The notes beneath the pieces are model-generated. The model saw only the letters and a list, made by a program, of their open reading frames with translations, was not told the origin of the DNA and made no database searches. From NCBI GenBank assembly GCA_020438265.1, contig JAGQVA010000002.1, forward strand, positions 1 to 41,978: a stretch of 41,978 nucleotides of DNA. The letters run 5' to 3'. The stretch comes from Bacteroidota bacterium. GTDB taxonomy: Bacteria > Bacteroidota > Bacteroidia > J057. Positions 17,695 through 26,478 of this stretch are shown here, in pieces. Position 1 is the first letter of the stretch, and each line of letters opens with the position of its first letter. The translations under genes were made by a program, and so were the position numbers.

Positions 17695-17896
17695 TATACA
17701 TTTTCTTTCATAATCTAACATGGCTTTTTTTGCCATTTACGCTAAACAGAAAGGGAATTAACCTTCTGATAAACTGGCCCAAAAGCGTAAATCAACCATC
17801 CTGATCTATTCCTACTTTGCTAATTAGTTTTCTCAAAGGATAATTTTCTCTATATTCGGAGGCAAATCTATCTACCCCTAAAAAAACTAACTGGCT

Positions 17897-19318
17897 ATGA
17901 AAAAGTTGACTCTTTTGATTGTACTGTTTATTGCGATGGCGGGGGCCTTTGCTCAACAGCTTATTATTGATACAATTTATTTTCAATTCGATCGACATAA
18001 TATAACACCGGAGTCCAAAGCAGAAATTGACTCCCTAATCAGTGATTTTTCTCAATATCCTTCATTTTTCGTACAAATATATGGTCATACCGATAGTATT
18101 GGTACGCCTGCTTATAATCTTGCTTTGTCTGAGGCCCGAGCCAAGGAAATTGCCCTTTACATGAATGAAAACGGGGTTCACCTAAGCAGGATTGATTATG
18201 CGGGGCTTGGCACCTCCAAACCAGTGTCTTCAAATGATACCTATGCAGGAAGACGGAAAAACCGAAGGGCTGATATTGCTGTTGTTTTTTCTAATGAGCC
18301 TTTTGTCTCAGAAGAGGAAAAAAATAAAATTGATTCTGCAGCACTTGTCATAACTGAACCTGTAGAAGTTGCCCCGGTAGTTATTGTTGACACAATTTAC
18401 TGTGATTACACTCCTTTTCTTATTAATCCTCTGCACAAATCGGTGATTATTGCTCCTGAAGGAACAAAAATCACTGTTCCTAATGATGCTTTCGATACCG
18501 ATGCGGATGAGATTACCTTTGAATTTAAAGAGTTATTCTTTAGAAAAGATATGATCATGAATGAGATGCCTACCATCTCAAAAGATGGGCCTTTGGAAGC
18601 TACCGGGATGTTTATGTTTAACGCTACTGATGGCCGTCGACCCGCTCGTTTCAAACCGGATGTGAATTTTGAAGTAGATCTTCCCGCTACAAGAAGAGAT
18701 ACGGATATGGCTGTATATTCAGGTTCTGGCGGAAACCGGGGAGGAAATCGAAACAGAGGTAGCCGTGGACAATCCGATGATGATGAAAGTACAGGATTTA
18801 ATGCCGTACAAACCTGGAATGAGCAAAAGGATGTAGTAGTTGGTTATAAAGGACGCGAAAGAGCCTATACTTTTAAAGTGGATAAGCCTGGTAGATATAC
18901 CGTTGCCCGTCCGTTGTATCATTCGCAAAATACCGATCCTGAAGATAATGGAATGGATATCCTCGTCAAGTTAAAAGGACGAAGATATGAGAAAACAACA
19001 AATGTGATGGTGGTCGGGGAAGTGGTGAAAACGTATATCCCACTCAAAAAGCAGGGAAAGAGTATCAGAAATTATGAAGCAACACGAGTGAAATATCTGG
19101 ATGCCAAAACAGATATGATCATGGTAGCGATTCAATATGATGATCAGGGAAATCCCTGGTTGGCTAAACGTAGCTTCCAGCCTGGCCAATTGATCAAGGA
19201 GCGGAAAAAAGATACCAAGAAAAATAGCAAAAGCAGACCGGAAATTAAAATGAAGGTCAAGTTTAGAAAAATGACCAAAGAGCGGTTGAATGAGCTTCTG
19301 ACAGAACTAAACGCATAA
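17897..19318 (+). CDS. OmpA-family protein with N-terminal OmpA domain and ZU5-like domain
   Basis: A 473-residue exported protein. A signal peptide (about 1-19, ending AFAQ) is followed at once by a complete OmpA peptidoglycan-binding domain (about 25-135), with IYFQFDRHNITPES, YGHTDSIGTPAYNLALSEARA and GRRKNRRADI. Next comes a domain at about 175-250 with GTKITVPNDAF, EFKELFFRKDMIMNEMPTI and LEATGMFMF. That pattern resembles a ZU5-like domain common in Bacteroidota surface proteins. A Gly/Arg/Asp-rich linker at about 270-290 and a basic C-terminal part follow. Having the OmpA domain first is unusual. A cell-wall anchor role is inferred. It ends at a terminator shared with the convergent gene. 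Confidence 0.78.
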   Translation: MKKLTLLIVLFIAMAGAFAQQLIIDTIYFQFDRHNITPESKAEIDSLISDFSQYPSFFVQIYGHTDSIGTPAYNLALSEARAKEIALYMNENGVHLSRIDYAGLGTSKPVSSNDTYAGRRKNRRADIAVVFSNEPFVSEEEKNKIDSAALVITEPVEVAPVVIVDTIYCDYTPFLINPLHKSVIIAPEGTKITVPNDAFDTDADEITFEFKELFFRKDMIMNEMPTISKDGPLEATGMFMFNATDGRRPARFKPDVNFEVDLPATRRDTDMAVYSGSGGNRGGNRNRGSRGQSDDDESTGFNAVQTWNEQKDVVVGYKGRERAYTFKVDKPGRYTVARPLYHSQNTDPEDNGMDILVKLKGRRYEKTTNVMVVGEVVKTYIPLKKQGKSIRNYEATRVKYLDAKTDMIMVAIQYDDQGNPWLAKRSFQPGQLIKERKKDTKKNSKSRPEIKMKVKFRKMTKERLNELLTELNA

Positions 19319-19339
19319 AAGAATTTATATCTTTTGAAG

Positions 19340-19374
19340 ACAGATGGGCCTTTTCTAGGGCTCATCTGTTTTTT
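19340..19374 (+). terminator. Intrinsic terminator between the OmpA-like and glycosyltransferase genes
   Basis: An 11-bp stem with one G-U pair is formed by 19340-19350 and 19359-19369, with an 8-base loop and six T residues on the plus strand (19369-19374). The stop codon of the convergent minus-strand gene (19355-19357) lies in the loop. Confidence 0.78.
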
Positions 19375-20986
19375 GTGTTTTGCGATATACGACGAAATAA
19401 GTACCCTCCCAGGCTTTTTCCCAGTTATCAATAATATACCCGGTAATTAATGATCCATAAGGTTGAGGATCATTGGCTTCTTTTATTTTGTCTTTTTGGA
19501 TCAGGACAAAATTTGCCTGTTGATCGAGTTCTTTTTGAAGTAACTCCTGGTTTTGATGGTAAATGGCTTCTGCATTATGGGCCCAGTCAACTGATAGAGG
19601 ATTATTCGTATGAGTGATAAAACTGGCCAGAGGAAAAGCCGGGAGAATGGTAAATGCTCCCTGAAAAGATTGATGTATTTCGTGAAATTCGCGCGTTTTT
19701 TCTATAAACTCATCTCCGGTTTTAATATAGGTAAATGCAGGAAAATACTCACCTGGCGATTGATTGATTTGGCTTCGTGGACTATCTCTGTATGGATATT
19801 GATATAAAGTGGCAAATATCCAAACTACCAGGATGCAAATGGTACCAAAAAAATAGCGAGGGACAATAAGCCCTAGTTCGTGATAAAGAATAAAAATAAA
19901 TCCAAATAGAATGGGAGCGAAAAAGAGCATATTGTTTGCATAACCCCAGCTGATCCCCGTGCACCAGGAAATCAGAAGCAGGAAAATTTGCACAGAGGAT
20001 GCTTTATTATTCAACCAAAAATCCTTCAGAGCCATTCCAATTGCGAGAAGAAAAAAGCCCTGACTAAACCCAAAAGAAGGGCCAATATAGGTACTTGTCT
20101 GCATCGCTTTGAAGACATGCAGGCCTAGCAGGCCAAAAAAGACACAACCAAATATGCTAACGGGAAGGTATTTCCAGTCATACAAAATGTGAAACCGCCA
20201 GGCAAAGACAAGGGGAAGGGAAACAAAGAAAAAGGGTTTGATATATTCGATTAAACCTGTATCAATGAGGTCATTCAGATTACTGCTTGCGGTGGTTTGA
20301 GCTACAAATAGTTTTCCCCATTCGGGCATATTGATAAGAATCAAAGATACAACCGCAAGGAGGGGAAGGTAACCACCGAGTAGCCCCCGAAAAAACGCTC
20401 TTCTACCATGAAGAATCCATAAAAGAGCTGGCCCCATAATGATTAATGGGTAAAAAGCCTGTTTGCACATCCCGGCCATAAAAAGAGCAATTAAACCCAG
20501 ACTGTGATGGAAAGTAGTCTTTCCTCTTGCTATGCGATTGGCGCCAAAGGAAGCCCATAGCAAACCATCTACCGTATGCCAGGGCATGGGAGGGAAATTA
20601 TGCACACAAAAGATGAAAGCCAGTGCGTAAAACAATTCTACCGAAACCCCGATTTTATGGAAATCAAAATAGGCTTGAAGCGTGCGTGTTGTCCAGAAAA
20701 CGGTTAGTGCGATAAAAAGGTAAAAAAGAAAACGCTCCGCAGGAATAACCAAAGGTTCAGGAAAGATCAGCATAGGAATGGCGTGCATATAAATGCTCAA
20801 AGGAGGGCGCACATAAATGAAATCCAGATATGGAACTTCCCCATTGACTACTCTCCAGGATAGCGCCTGGATAAAACCCTGATCTGTATCACTAAAGCCA
20901 ATTAGCCCAAAAGCCAAAAAATAAATGATTGGCAGAATAATCGTAAGGATACGTAGCTTTAACGGCTTTTCGGCTGACGAAGACAT
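19355..20986 (-). CDS. GT-C type membrane glycosyltransferase-like protein
   Basis: A 543-residue integral membrane protein with about eleven spans and a soluble C-terminal part of roughly 130 residues. The first extracytoplasmic loop holds an acidic motif SDTDQGFIQALSWRVVNGE followed by PYLDFIYVRPPLS, which resembles the catalytic loop of PMT/ArnT-like (GT-C) enzymes that use polyprenyl-phosphate sugars. The sugar and acceptor are unknown. I use the ATG at 20986; a TTG 14 codons upstream is open but adds a short unlikely segment. The LptF/LptG permease gene lies 67 bp upstream on the same strand, so a cell-surface glycan role fits. Confidence 0.68.
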   Translation of the reverse strand: MSSSAEKPLKLRILTIILPIIYFLAFGLIGFSDTDQGFIQALSWRVVNGEVPYLDFIYVRPPLSIYMHAIPMLIFPEPLVIPAERFLFYLFIALTVFWTTRTLQAYFDFHKIGVSVELFYALAFIFCVHNFPPMPWHTVDGLLWASFGANRIARGKTTFHHSLGLIALFMAGMCKQAFYPLIIMGPALLWILHGRRAFFRGLLGGYLPLLAVVSLILINMPEWGKLFVAQTTASSNLNDLIDTGLIEYIKPFFFVSLPLVFAWRFHILYDWKYLPVSIFGCVFFGLLGLHVFKAMQTSTYIGPSFGFSQGFFLLAIGMALKDFWLNNKASSVQIFLLLISWCTGISWGYANNMLFFAPILFGFIFILYHELGLIVPRYFFGTICILVVWIFATLYQYPYRDSPRSQINQSPGEYFPAFTYIKTGDEFIEKTREFHEIHQSFQGAFTILPAFPLASFITHTNNPLSVDWAHNAEAIYHQNQELLQKELDQQANFVLIQKDKIKEANDPQPYGSLITGYIIDNWEKAWEGTYFVVYRKTQKTDEP

Positions 20987-21053
20987 ATAAATAATTATTG
21001 TCAGACATGAAAGGTAAACATAATACAATTACCTTCTAACGCCAAACCCTGAT

Positions 21054-22127
21054 TTATTTAGGGGTAAGCCGTAGGAGAACGAGCGATATTGGGAAAAAGA
21101 TGAGATTCGGAGCCCAAACGGCGAGCCAGGGAGGATATTTATCCCCGACCACAGCCTGCCCGGCAAAAAGAAGGGCAATAAAAATAAAACAGATTAAAAG
21201 GCCCAGACCAATTTGCAAAGCGATCCCTCCCCGCGATTTTCTGGTTGACATAGCAAACCCGATCAGGGTAAGAATAATAATCGAAACCGGGTCGGCGTAT
21301 CGGCGATAGCGTTCTATATATAATTCTTTAAGAATATCCGACCCTCTCATTTCCTCCAGTTTGGTGTATGTCATAAGGTCAGGAAGTGTCATACTTTCTG
21401 CCTTTTGCTCTTTAATATAAATATCGTCCGGAGTAATCAGAAAGGTAGTGTCAATCACCCGATGATAAGACATGGATTCTTTGCGTCCATTGATATGTCT
21501 TACTCTGGCATCACGCAATAGCCAGCTTTCTGTAGAATCAACCCATACAATTCTCTTTGCCTGGATTTTTGTAGCAATGTCTCCGTCTTTAAATCGCTCA
21601 AGAGAAAACGTCAGACCTTCCTTTTTCCGCTCATTATAATAACTAATATACATATAGGTGTCTTGAGCGATTTTTTTATGGATGTGTTTATTACTCGATA
21701 TTTTTCGCTTTCGAAGGTATTTATATTCAAACTCTATTCGTTCGGCAGTTGATTGAGGGACGAGGTACGCTTTTAGATAAAAAGAAACCCCGGCCAGGAT
21801 AATAGAAGTAAAAATATATGGAGCCAGTATTCGGTAAAAACTAACCCCAGACCCTAACAAGGGAATAATTTCTGTACGGGATGCCATCCGGGATGTAAAA
21901 AAAATCACACCCAGATAAATACAAATTGGAGTCAGCAGATTTCCCCAGAAAGGGATAAAGTTTAAATAATAATCAAAGATCAATTCGTTTATTGGAGGAT
22001 CTTTATCAATGAATTCATCAATCTTCTCCACAAAATCTACTAACAAACAAATCGCCAGGACCATTCCGAGGATGAAAAGGAAGGTATACAGATATTGCCG
22101 TGTAATGTATATGTCAATTTTTTTCAA
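21054..22127 (-). CDS. LptF/LptG family lipopolysaccharide export permease (TTG start)
   Basis: A 357-residue inner membrane permease of the YjgP/YjgQ family. It has six spans in a 3 + 3 arrangement separated by a periplasmic beta-jellyroll domain (about residues 130-265). The N-terminus MKKIDIYITRQYLYTFLF, the coupling-helix segment RMASRTEIIPLLGSGVSFYRI and the late motif ERYRRYADPVSIIILTLIGFAMSTRKSRGG are characteristic. With LptB it extracts LPS from the inner membrane into the Lpt bridge. The only start that keeps the conserved N-terminus is the TTG at 22127, just after an in-frame TAA. Whether it is the LptF or LptG partner cannot be settled; the N-terminus favours LptG. Confidence 0.88.
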   Translation of the reverse strand: MKKIDIYITRQYLYTFLFILGMVLAICLLVDFVEKIDEFIDKDPPINELIFDYYLNFIPFWGNLLTPICIYLGVIFFTSRMASRTEIIPLLGSGVSFYRILAPYIFTSIILAGVSFYLKAYLVPQSTAERIEFEYKYLRKRKISSNKHIHKKIAQDTYMYISYYNERKKEGLTFSLERFKDGDIATKIQAKRIVWVDSTESWLLRDARVRHINGRKESMSYHRVIDTTFLITPDDIYIKEQKAESMTLPDLMTYTKLEEMRGSDILKELYIERYRRYADPVSIIILTLIGFAMSTRKSRGGIALQIGLGLLICFIFIALLFAGQAVVGDKYPPWLAVWAPNLIFFPISLVLLRLTPK

Positions 22128-22291
22128 GGCGATTTACAATTTTATTGCAACCATAAGGTATGTTATATACGTCTTGCGGTTGTATGAATTCGCAAAATTA
22201 AAAAATCCTTGCCAATCTCTTTATATCTAATTTCTTTAACAAGACAAAGGAATCTATGATTTCTTAATGTGAATATGTAAATTTGCAACCC

Positions 22292-23128
22292 ATGAACCGG
22301 TTTTTAAAAATATCTATCTTAGGAATATTCGTCTGGTTGACTTTTGCCTCCTGTTCCAAAGAGTATAAGAAATATACTCAATGGTCCAGAAAAGGTACTA
22401 TTTCCCAGAAAGACTCTGCTGCTTTTTACTTTTATAAAAGAGGAGAGTATGATAAAGCTTCATACTTATTAGAAGAATTGAGAGCTACATATAGAGGAAG
22501 TGAAAGGGCCAAAACCGTCCTTTATCACTATGCCTATAGTAAATATAATTCCGGGTTTTATATCCTGGGGGCACATTACTTCGAGCAGTTTACACAGCTT
22601 TATCCTAATGATGATCTTACCTCGGAATGTACTTTTATGATTGGGTATTGTTATTATCTTGAATCTGATCCTTTCTATCTCGATCAGAATTATTCCATAA
22701 AAGCAATCAACCAGTTTCAGCTTTTCATTAATACTTATCCTTTTTCTGATAAGGTGGATCAATGCAATGAATTGATGAGTTCTTTGCGGGAACGATTGGC
22801 AAGAAAAGAAATAGAAACAGCAAAATTATACTTCAATACTGAAAATTATAAAGCTGCCGTTACTTCTTTCGAGGTATTTATGAGAGAGTATCCGGATTCG
22901 AGATATCGTGAAGAAGCACATTTTATGTTGATCAAATCAGCTTATAGTCTGGCTGAAATGAGTATTTCTTCAAAACAAAAAAACCGTTATCTTGATGCGA
23001 TTGAGTGGTATGAGGATTTTATTGACAAATATCCCAACAGTTTATTTAAGAGAGACGCAGAAAATACCTACGCCAAATCCAAAAAAGAGCTGGGGAAAAT
23101 TCTGGCAACTGAGGATAGCGCATCATAG
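22292..23128 (+). CDS. bamD: Outer membrane protein assembly factor BamD
   Basis: A 278-residue lipoprotein with a signal ending TFASC (Cys21) and about five TPR-like helical pairs, as in BamD/YfiO. Conserved features are YFYKRGEYDKASYLLEEL, an extended FEQFTQLYPN repeat, and FEVFMREYPDSRYREEAHFML. BamD binds BamA and helps insert beta-barrel proteins into the outer membrane. I use the ATG at 22292, since a TTG three codons upstream is less likely. TAAATTTG at 22278-22285 resembles a -7 element, but it has no TTG partner and is very close to the start. It leads a co-directional set with rpoZ, coaBC and a DUF4835 gene, an order conserved in Bacteroidota. Confidence 0.92.
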   Translation: MNRFLKISILGIFVWLTFASCSKEYKKYTQWSRKGTISQKDSAAFYFYKRGEYDKASYLLEELRATYRGSERAKTVLYHYAYSKYNSGFYILGAHYFEQFTQLYPNDDLTSECTFMIGYCYYLESDPFYLDQNYSIKAINQFQLFINTYPFSDKVDQCNELMSSLRERLARKEIETAKLYFNTENYKAAVTSFEVFMREYPDSRYREEAHFMLIKSAYSLAEMSISSKQKNRYLDAIEWYEDFIDKYPNSLFKRDAENTYAKSKKELGKILATEDSAS

Positions 23129-23177
23129 TATATTTATTTTAAATTGAGACAGACAAAAAATTAACCATTAACTGTAT

Positions 23178-23483
23178 ATGAAAGACAAGTTTCTGCCTGT
23201 AGACGTAAAAAAATTAGGAGACCTCTCTGGAAATCTTTATAAATCTCTGGTAATTGTTGGAAAAAGAGCCAATCAGATTACTACAGATGTGAAAGAGGAA
23301 TTAACTCAAAAACTTGCTGAATTTGCTCCGGCTTACGACAACCTGGAAGAAGTTATGGAAAATAAAGAGCAAATCGAAATCAGCCGTTTTTATGAAAGAA
23401 AACCTAAAGCCACTCAGGTTTCTCTTGAGCAATTCCTTGATGAGGATGTTTACTTTAAAGATCCACATGAAAATACCCTTTAA
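23178..23483 (+). CDS. rpoZ: RNA polymerase omega subunit, Bacteroidota type
   Basis: A 101-residue small protein in the position always held by the Bacteroidota omega-like subunit, between bamD and coaBC. The central region GNLYKSLVIVGKRANQITTDVKEELTQKLAEF matches the omega core, where the A/G-kRA-qI segment contacts the beta-prime subunit. Omega helps beta-prime fold and stabilises the enzyme. The gap to bamD is 49 bp. It is followed by a hairpin with a T-run just before coaBC. Confidence 0.85.
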   Translation: MKDKFLPVDVKKLGDLSGNLYKSLVIVGKRANQITTDVKEELTQKLAEFAPAYDNLEEVMENKEQIEISRFYERKPKATQVSLEQFLDEDVYFKDPHENTL

Positions 23484-23509
23484 TCAATAGAGGGTTTGTG
23501 AAATAAAAT

Positions 23510-23538
23510 AGCGAGTCTTATGGCTCGCTTTTTCTTTA
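23510..23538 (+). terminator. Hairpin with T-run between rpoZ and coaBC
   Basis: AGCGAG (23510-23515) and CTCGCT (23524-23529) form a 6-bp stem with an 8-base loop, followed by TTTTTCTTT. The T-run ends only a few bases before the coaBC ATG at 23542, so it may act as a partial terminator that sets the ratio of upstream to downstream expression. Confidence 0.6.
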
Positions 23539-23541
23539 ATT

Positions 23542-24756
23542 ATGCTAAAAAATAAAAAAATCATTCTGGGGGTAAGTGGGAGTATTGCTGCTTATAAAGC
23601 TGTTTTTCTCCTCAGACTTCTCAAAAAAGCAGGTGCTGAAGTAAAGGTGGTAACAACCCCTTCTGTCTCACATTTTGTAGGCAACCTGACTTTTAGTTCT
23701 CTTTCAGGACAGGAAGTTTTTGAAGGACTCTGGAATGAAAACTGGTCAGAACATGTATCACTCGGCACCTGGGCCGATTTAATGGTTGTCGCTCCCGCCA
23801 CTGCCAATACGATGGCCAAAATGGCGCATGGATTATGCGACAATGCTCTGACAGCCGTTTTTTTAGCAGCTCGTTGTCCTGTGATGATCGCTCCGGCCAT
23901 GGATGCAGATATGATGATTCATCCCCGGACACGTAAAAACCTGGAAATTCTTTCCGGTGATGGGCATATTGTTCTGCCTACAGGTGAGGGATTCCTGGCC
24001 AGCGGATTACATGGCCCTGGCCGTTTGCTTGAGCCAGAAGAAATTATGGAAAGAATTGAGCTTTTTTTCTCTGCGGGGCCCTTGAAAGGCAAAAAGCTCA
24101 TGATTACCGCCGGTCCAACCAGGGAAGCCATTGATCCGGTAAGGTATATCTCAAACCATTCGTCTGGAAAAATGGGGTACGCTATCGCTGAAGAAGCAGC
24201 CAACCTTGGGGCTGAAGTTACCCTGATATCTGGTCCGACCAATCTGACACCTCCTGCCAATGTACATTTTGTCCCGGTTATTTCCAGCGAAGAAATGTTT
24301 CTTGCTACCCAAAAAGTCGCTTCAGAGCAGGATATTATGATTATGGCAGCAGCAGTTTCTGATTATACACCAGCAGAAGTTGCCACTCAGAAGATAAAGA
24401 AGAAGTCTGATAATATGGCCATTGAACTGAAGAAGACGACTGATATTCTGAAATCTGTGGGACAAAATAAGCGGCCTGATCAAGTTCTTGTAGGATTTGC
24501 CTTAGAAACTGAACATGAAAAAGACAATGCAAAAAAAAAGCTATTGGGAAAAAACCTGGATTTTATAGTTTTGAATTCTCTAAGAGACAAAGGTGCCGGA
24601 TTCTCCCATGACACCAATAAGGTGACCATTATGGACCGCGAAGGCAGGGTACAAGATTTTCCACTGAAGTCCAAACAATTGGTGGCCAAAGATATTTTAG
24701 ACAAGGTTATTTCGTTACTAGAGAAAACAATTAAAACTCATGAGACTTCTCTTTAG
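23542..24756 (+). CDS. coaBC: Bifunctional phosphopantothenoylcysteine decarboxylase / phosphopantothenate-cysteine ligase
   Basis: A 404-residue two-domain enzyme making 4'-phosphopantetheine for coenzyme A. The CoaC flavoprotein half (about 1-180) has GSIAAYKA, the active His71, PATANTMAK (85-93) and PAMDADMM (118-125). The usual ACG of the substrate flap is ASG here (Ser154 in FLASGLHGPGR). The CoaB half (about 185-400) has ITAGPTREAIDPVRYISNHSSGKMGYAIA-type ligase motif and AAAVSDYTP. The gene overlaps the following DUF4835 gene by 17 bp. It belongs to the same pathway as panB, which lies elsewhere in the window. Confidence 0.96.
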   Translation: MLKNKKIILGVSGSIAAYKAVFLLRLLKKAGAEVKVVTTPSVSHFVGNLTFSSLSGQEVFEGLWNENWSEHVSLGTWADLMVVAPATANTMAKMAHGLCDNALTAVFLAARCPVMIAPAMDADMMIHPRTRKNLEILSGDGHIVLPTGEGFLASGLHGPGRLLEPEEIMERIELFFSAGPLKGKKLMITAGPTREAIDPVRYISNHSSGKMGYAIAEEAANLGAEVTLISGPTNLTPPANVHFVPVISSEEMFLATQKVASEQDIMIMAAAVSDYTPAEVATQKIKKKSDNMAIELKKTTDILKSVGQNKRPDQVLVGFALETEHEKDNAKKKLLGKNLDFIVLNSLRDKGAGFSHDTNKVTIMDREGRVQDFPLKSKQLVAKDILDKVISLLEKTIKTHETSL

Positions 24757-25633
24757 CTTTTTATTTTTTCTGGGAGTGGTAGTTAACGCTAGTGCTCAGG
24801 AGCTTATTTGCAATGTAAGTATAGACGCCAGCCGTATCCAGAGTGATAAATCTGTTTTTGAAGATATGCAAAGGACAATTTCCCAGTATATCAATTTTCA
24901 AAAGTGGACGAATGACGAATTTGAGGCTTATGAAAAAATAAAATGTAACCTGCAGATTATTGTAACGCAGCGCCCTTCTCCTGACTTTTTCGTTTGTAAT
25001 CTCAATTTGCAGGTATATCGCCCAGCTTTAAATACCACTTATGAAACCTTATTGCTGAATGTCAACGATCCTAAATTTAATTTCAGATATGTTCCTTTCC
25101 AGCAATTGACCTTTGTTGATAATACTTATTCAGATAATCTTACAGCCTTATTGAATTTTTACATTTTCCTGATTTTGGGTTTTGATTACGACAGTTTTTC
25201 TCCCAATGGTGGGGCCCCTTATTTCAGAAAGGCTCAGGAGATCGTCAATCTTGCCAATAGTTCTTCTAATGAATCAGGTTGGAGATCCAATGAAGACAAC
25301 CGTAATCGATACTGGCTGATGGAGAATCTGATGAATAATAGCTATAAATCCTTCCACACAGTCGTTTATAAATACCATCGCCAGGGGCTGGACATGATGG
25401 AGTCTAATGCAGCAAATGCCCGTAAATCGATAATGGAAGCCCTTAGAGAGATGGAGAAACTGAATCGACAGAATCCCTTGCTGGTAATTAAAAAGACGTT
25501 CCTGGATGCAAAAAATGAGGAACTGGTCAAAATATTCCAAAATGCATTTGTGAATGACAAAAAGCAGTTTGTCGAACTTATGCAGGACCTGGACCCTTCC
25601 AATATGGCCCAGTATAATTCTGTGATGAATTAA
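24740..25633 (+). CDS. DUF4835 family protein, PorD-type T9SS component
   Basis: A 297-residue exported protein with a signal peptide ending NASAQ. The mature part shows the DUF4835 pattern: early NVSIDASRIQSDKSVFEDMQRTISQYINFQKWTND, then NLQVYRPALNTTYETLLLNVND, FNFYIFLILGFDYDSFSPNGG-type core, and C-terminal helices with RQNPLLVIKKTFLDAKNEEL. As I recall, this family is now annotated as the type IX secretion protein PorD; I could not check this. A T9SS-sorted protein at the right end shows that the organism has the system. It overlaps coaBC by 17 bp. The recN gene often found next in Bacteroidota is absent. Confidence 0.82.
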   Translation: MRLLFSFLFFLGVVVNASAQELICNVSIDASRIQSDKSVFEDMQRTISQYINFQKWTNDEFEAYEKIKCNLQIIVTQRPSPDFFVCNLNLQVYRPALNTTYETLLLNVNDPKFNFRYVPFQQLTFVDNTYSDNLTALLNFYIFLILGFDYDSFSPNGGAPYFRKAQEIVNLANSSSNESGWRSNEDNRNRYWLMENLMNNSYKSFHTVVYKYHRQGLDMMESNAANARKSIMEALREMEKLNRQNPLLVIKKTFLDAKNEELVKIFQNAFVNDKKQFVELMQDLDPSNMAQYNSVMN

Positions 25634-25640
25634 CTATGAA

Positions 25641-26405
25641 TTAGCTATTATCAATCGACATTCTTTTAAGGAAGTCTGATTTCCGTCTGGCAGAAACATC
25701 CAGGGTAGTCCCATCGGTAAGTTCTACATAACCTCCTCGTCCTCTGGTATAATTTTTCAGATAATTCAGATTGATCAGGTGAGATTGATGAATGCGGAAA
25801 AAATTAAATTCCTGTAACATTTCATCATATTCCTTGATCGTTCTGGATACGAGAATTCTTCTTTTGTCCTTGAGGAAAATGAAGGTATAGTTTCTATCAG
25901 ATTCACACCTGATAATATCATCCGGATCAACTACTGTGAACCCATTGGAAGTAGGCAAAACAATTCTTCTGAAAGGCTGGCCAATATTCCTGATATTTTT
26001 GATTAAAGCATCAATTTTTTCGGAAGGATCGTCTTGTTGGCCCTCGCTTCTTTTTTCCACTACTCGTGCTGCAGCCTGCTGTAATTCCTCAATATCCACA
26101 GGTTTGAGCAGGTAATCAGTAGCCGCAAATTTAAAGGCTCGCATCGCATACTGATTATAAGCTGTGGTAAAAATGACATCAAAAGAAATCTCATCTGCAT
26201 TTTCGAGAACCTGAAAACCATCACCATCAGGTAATTCTATATCGAGAAAAATAAGATCCGGTTTGTGAAGTTTTAGCGCCCCAAGGGCTTCTGCTACATT
26301 TCCTGCAATGGCAATCACTTCAACACCATCACAATAGGTGTTAATGAGTTCCTTCAGGAGTTCCTGGCTATTTTTTTCGTCTTCTACGATTAATGCTTTA
26401 ATCAT
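25641..26405 (-). CDS. LytTR-family response regulator
   Basis: A 254-residue two-domain regulator. The receiver domain (about 1-120) has VEDE, phosphoacceptor Asp55 in LIFLDIELPDGDG, FTTAYNQYA and LLKPVD. A LytTR DNA-binding domain (about 150-250) has GFTVVDPDDIIRCESDRNYTFI, FFRIHQSHLINLNYL and TLDVSARRKSDFLKRM. Such AlgR/AgrA-type regulators usually pair with a LytS-like kinase, but no kinase is in the window. A TTG-N20-TAACTTAG promoter-like pair lies just upstream. It is separated by 7 bp from the convergent DUF4835 gene. Confidence 0.93.
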   Translation of the reverse strand: MIKALIVEDEKNSQELLKELINTYCDGVEVIAIAGNVAEALGALKLHKPDLIFLDIELPDGDGFQVLENADEISFDVIFTTAYNQYAMRAFKFAATDYLLKPVDIEELQQAAARVVEKRSEGQQDDPSEKIDALIKNIRNIGQPFRRIVLPTSNGFTVVDPDDIIRCESDRNYTFIFLKDKRRILVSRTIKEYDEMLQEFNFFRIHQSHLINLNYLKNYTRGRGGYVELTDGTTLDVSARRKSDFLKRMSIDNS

Positions 26406-26430
26406 TGTATTTGTATCTTTTCCGAATGAG

Positions 26431-26461
26431 CTAAGTTACCGTTTTTTCCTTTATTCCCCAA
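26431..26461 (-). promoter_or_regulatory. Candidate promoter of the LytTR regulator gene
   Basis: On the minus strand TTG (26461-26459) is followed after 20 bp by TAACTTAG (26438-26431), seven of eight matches to TAnnTTTG. The start codon at 26405 is about 25 bp downstream. Confidence 0.35.
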
Positions 26462-26478
26462 TCTAATCAATACGAAGA

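Noticed and set aside
22278-22285. TAAATTTG before bamD as promoter
   Set aside because: There is no TTG 17-23 bp upstream, and it would give a leaderless transcript; left as a remark in the bamD entry.
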